From an uncultured bacterium (GTDB lineage Bacteria > Bacillota > Clostridia > Oscillospirales > Butyricicoccaceae), in NCBI GenBank assembly GCA_905215125.1, contig CAJMOV010000106.1:1-6792 (forward strand): a DNA stretch of 6,792 bases. The letters run 5' to 3'. A model generated the notes under the pieces. It made no database searches and was not told where the DNA came from. It saw only the letters and a program-made list of their open reading frames with translations. The position numbers were made by a program, and so were the translations under genes. Shown one piece after another: positions 4,714 to 6,792 of this stretch. The stretch's first letter is position 1. Every line of letters starts with the position of its first letter.

Positions 4714-5225
4714 CAGATTACATCGTCCCATGTCTCATCTTTTTTATCCTGGCCTACGGCGTCGCAACGGGCACCAATGTGTACAGCGCCCTGATGGACG
4801 GCGCCAAGCAGGGCCTGCGCGTCGTGGCCGACATCTTCCCGCCCGTGCTCATCATGCTGACGATCATCGCCATGGTGCGCGCGTCGGGGGCCATCGATCT
4901 CATCGCCAATTCGCTGGCGCCGGTGCTGGAGCCCCTGGGCATCCCGTCCGACTGCCTGCCGCTCGCCCTTCTCCGCCCCTTCTCCGGAGGCGGGGCGCTG
5001 TCGGTCGGCAGCGAAGTTATCCAGCAGGCGGGGCCGGACAGCCTGGCCGGCCGGATTGCCGCCGTCATGCTGGGGTCGAGCGAGACCAGCTTTTACACCA
5101 TCGCGGTTTATTCGGCTTATATTAAGATGAAAAATACCCGTTATATCGTCCCCGCGGCACTCAGCGCCGACCTTGCGGCCTTTGTCGCGTCGGCAGTCGC
5201 CGTACGGTTCTTTATGGGGGCTTAA
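4710..5225 (+). CDS. spmB: Spore maturation protein B
   Basis: This 171-residue membrane protein is the partner of SpmA. Hydrophobic segments lie near residues 4-20, 40-57, 60-75 and 145-167. Family motifs are clear: LLRPFSGGGALSVGSE (87-102) and AAVMLGSSETSFYTIAVY (117-134), matching the Gate domain signature of SpmB. Its ATG overlaps the spmA stop by 4 nt (ATGA), and GGAAGGAT at the end of spmA acts as its ribosome site. SpmA and SpmB probably form one complex in the forespore or spore membrane. The length is close to the family norm. The gene ends at a TAA lying in a TTAA tetramer that also supplies the rsmI stop codon on the opposite strand. There is thus no room for a terminator between the convergent genes. 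Confidence 0.93.
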   Translation: MTDYIVPCLIFFILAYGVATGTNVYSALMDGAKQGLRVVADIFPPVLIMLTIIAMVRASGAIDLIANSLAPVLEPLGIPSDCLPLALLRPFSGGGALSVGSEVIQQAGPDSLAGRIAAVMLGSSETSFYTIAVYSAYIKMKNTRYIVPAALSADLAAFVASAVAVRFFMGA

Positions 5226-6070
5226 TCGCGGCCGTAAACGCGCAGGGCCTTTTGGTACAGGGCATTTTTGGGCAGGCCGTATTGGGCCGCCACCTGACGA
5301 ACAGCCGCCATCAGGCCGCAGCCCTGCTCTGTCAGGACATCGCCTACCCGCGTCAACAGCTCATCGTCGGAAGGAATACTGTCCTCCGCAGACGCTTCGG
5401 CTGCGCCGGCGACGATGAGGACGAACTCCCCCTTGGGGGGCGTCTCGCGGTAGAGACTGACGGCGTCGGCCAGCGTTGTGCGCACGACCTGCTCATGCAG
5501 CTTGGTGATCTCGCGGCACAGCGCGATAGGGCGGTCGCCCAGCGCATCCAGCAAATCCTCCAGCGTGCGCAGCAGCTTGTGAGGGGCTTCATAAAAGACC
5601 ATGGTGCGCTTTTCGCGCACAAGCTCGCCGAGATGCTCGCGGCGGCTTTTTTTATTAACCGAAAGAAAGCCCTCAAAGGTGAAGCGCCCGCAGTCCATGC
5701 CGGAAATGGACAGGGCCGCGACGGCGGCGCAGCAGCCGGGGACCGATACCACCTCGATGCCCTCGCGCGCACAGATGTCGACAAGGTCGCTGCCCGGATC
5801 GGAGATGGCAGGGGTGCCGGCGTCGGTAATCAGGGCGCAGCTTTCACCCGCGGCAATGCGGCGGGCCAGCATTTCTCCCTTTTGCCGCCGGTTGTGCTCG
5901 TAATAGCTGACCTGCGGCTTTTTGATGCCGAAATGGTTGAGCAGCTTGACGCCGACGCGGGTGTCCTCGGCGGCGATGAAATCGACTTGCTCCAGCGTGC
6001 GCAGGGCGCGCGGGGACAGATCCCCCAGGTTGCCGATAGGGGTCGATACGACAAAGAGCTTTCCGGCCAT
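5222..6070 (-). CDS. rsmI: 16S rRNA (cytidine1402-2'-O)-methyltransferase RsmI
   Basis: This 282-residue, full-length tetrapyrrole-methylase-fold enzyme uses S-adenosylmethionine to 2'-O-methylate C1402 in the 16S rRNA decoding centre. Visible motifs are LFVVSTPIGNLGDLSPRAL (5-23), AAEDTR (33-38), ITDAGTPAISDPG (81-93), FYEAPHKL (159-166), ALCREITKLHEQVVR (183-197) and KGEFVLIV (213-220). Residues 236-282 form the C-terminal helix-turn-helix region usual in RsmI. The VPGPSA motif of many homologues reads VPGCCA here (110-115). The start is ATG 6070, with AGGAGA (6082-6077) 6 nt upstream. That ribosome site overlaps the TAG stop of the preceding methyltransferase gene, so the two are co-transcribed and probably coupled. 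The gene overlaps spmB by 4 nt at the 3' ends. B. subtilis rsmI (yabC) likewise lies next to yabB and abrB. Confidence 0.96.
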   Translation of the reverse strand: MAGKLFVVSTPIGNLGDLSPRALRTLEQVDFIAAEDTRVGVKLLNHFGIKKPQVSYYEHNRRQKGEMLARRIAAGESCALITDAGTPAISDPGSDLVDICAREGIEVVSVPGCCAAVAALSISGMDCGRFTFEGFLSVNKKSRREHLGELVREKRTMVFYEAPHKLLRTLEDLLDALGDRPIALCREITKLHEQVVRTTLADAVSLYRETPPKGEFVLIVAGAAEASAEDSIPSDDELLTRVGDVLTEQGCGLMAAVRQVAAQYGLPKNALYQKALRVYGRD

Positions 6071-6080
6071 AATGTCTCTC

Positions 6081-6785
6081 CTAACGATAAATTTCCAGGA
6101 CTTCGGCAGTATACTCGCCCGCTTCGTCCCGCATATACAGCGGGGGCGGTATGCTTATGCCTTCACCGCCGCCCTTGCGGGCCTCCAGCAGGATCAGGAC
6201 GGCGTCGCGACCCGGCTGATGGTGGACAAGGCGCAGGCGTTTCGGGGCGAGGCGATGGCGCGACAGCGCCGCTATCAGCCCAGCCAGCCGTTCAGCGCGG
6301 TAGCACAGAAAAAAGCGCCCACCCCAGCGCAGCGCGCGGCAGGCGGCGGCGCACAGCTCGTCCGGCGTACAGCCGGCGCTGCGGGCGCAGGCCAGCGCTT
6401 CGCCGCGGGCGACAGCCCCCCGTCCGGGATCAAAATAAGGTGGGTTGGACAGGCAAAAATCGTATTTCCCGGCAAGGGCTGTGGGCAGCGCGCGCAGGTC
6501 GCCGCATAGAATTTCCCCACGGGAGGAAAAGCCGCAGCGGGCGTAGTTGCCCCGGGCTGCGGCCGCGGCGTTCGGCGTCAGCTCGATGCCGTCAACCGTC
6601 AGATCGCCGAAGCGCGACAGCAGGATAAGCCCCAGAACACCCTGGCCGCAGCCAAGATCCAGGGCGCGCTCCCCTTTTTTGGGTGAAACGAAGCCGGCCA
6701 GCAGCACGGAATCCTGCGTCAGGGGGAACAGGCCCTCCTCCTGCGTCATTTCCGCGCCCCCCGGTAGGGGGATGACGCGCGCCAT
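6081..6785 (-). CDS. TrmN6/YabB-type N6-adenine methyltransferase
   Basis: This 234-residue Rossmann-fold, SAM-dependent methyltransferase has motif I ALDLGCGQGVLGL (41-53), the acidic motif II loop GIEL (66-69) and the catalytic NPPYF (114-118) typical of N6-adenine enzymes. LTQDSVLLAGF (22-32) before motif I is the family's N-terminal signature (usually 'xxDAVLLadF'). E. coli TrmN6 (YfiC) methylates A37 of tRNA1(Val); whether clostridial YabB proteins share this target is not settled. The C-terminus ends at a TAG 10 nt before rsmI, forming an operon with it. In B. subtilis, yabB is followed by yazA (GIY-YIG) and then rsmI; yazA is missing here. ATG 6785 gives a plausible start, but it lies 7 nt from the window edge with no visible upstream stop or ribosome site. 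The true start could therefore lie beyond the window. Confidence 0.88.
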   Translation of the reverse strand: MARVIPLPGGAEMTQEEGLFPLTQDSVLLAGFVSPKKGERALDLGCGQGVLGLILLSRFGDLTVDGIELTPNAAAAARGNYARCGFSSRGEILCGDLRALPTALAGKYDFCLSNPPYFDPGRGAVARGEALACARSAGCTPDELCAAACRALRWGGRFFLCYRAERLAGLIAALSRHRLAPKRLRLVHHQPGRDAVLILLEARKGGGEGISIPPPLYMRDEAGEYTAEVLEIYR

Positions 6786-6792
6786 GGCAAAA

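Noticed and set aside
5252..6628. 458-residue plus-strand frame antisense to rsmI and the methyltransferase gene
   Set aside because: It is long, but it runs across two clearly real minus-strand genes and their junction, with low-complexity Arg/Ala/Gly content. It is a GC-driven shadow.

Overview
The window looks like chromosomal DNA from a GC-rich, spore-forming member of the Clostridia, probably of the Oscillospirales/Ruminococcaceae type. Four things point there: paired spore-maturation genes spmA-spmB, an AbrB-type transition-state regulator, canonical sigma-A promoters (TTGACA-17-TAAAAT) with AGGAGG-like ribosome sites, and a clostridial Lsa/CplR-type ABC-F protein. No phage, CRISPR array, rRNA or tRNA is visible.

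Left part (1-2204). A short minus-strand reading frame (48-218) encodes a 56-residue single-span membrane protein. It is either complete or the surviving N-terminus of a larger gene. It ends exactly where the DNA becomes AT-rich, and the last ~50 bases of that edge carry a Bacteroidetes-like promoter/IntDOT-type attachment core. Divergent promoters separate it from an ABC-F ribosomal protection gene (639-2117). That gene has a ~245-nt 5' leader with a six-codon upstream ORF, a terminator-like hairpin and a sequence complementary to the Shine-Dalgarno. This is the layout expected for antibiotic-induced attenuation and is the most interesting signal in the window. A strong bidirectional terminator follows.

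Middle part (2205-3690). An unrecognised 169-residue protein with an acidic, Pro/Ala/Glu-rich tail is on the minus strand. A TauE/SafE-type membrane permease is divergent from it. Their two promoters face away from each other across a (CG)5 tract. A second bidirectional terminator closes the permease gene.

Right part (3691-6792). A 79-residue AbrB-like regulator with a CxxC...CxxC tail (minus strand) is divergent from spmA-spmB (plus strand), across an AT-rich intergenic region with a strong abrB promoter and an inverted repeat. spmB converges on rsmI (16S rRNA 2'-O-methyltransferase), and the two share a TTAA at their stop codons. Upstream of rsmI, in the same operon, lies a TrmN6/YabB-type methyltransferase. 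In Bacillus subtilis, yabB, yazA, rsmI (yabC) and abrB are neighbours. Here the same methyltransferase-rsmI-abrB order is kept on one strand, but spmAB sits between rsmI and abrB on the other strand.
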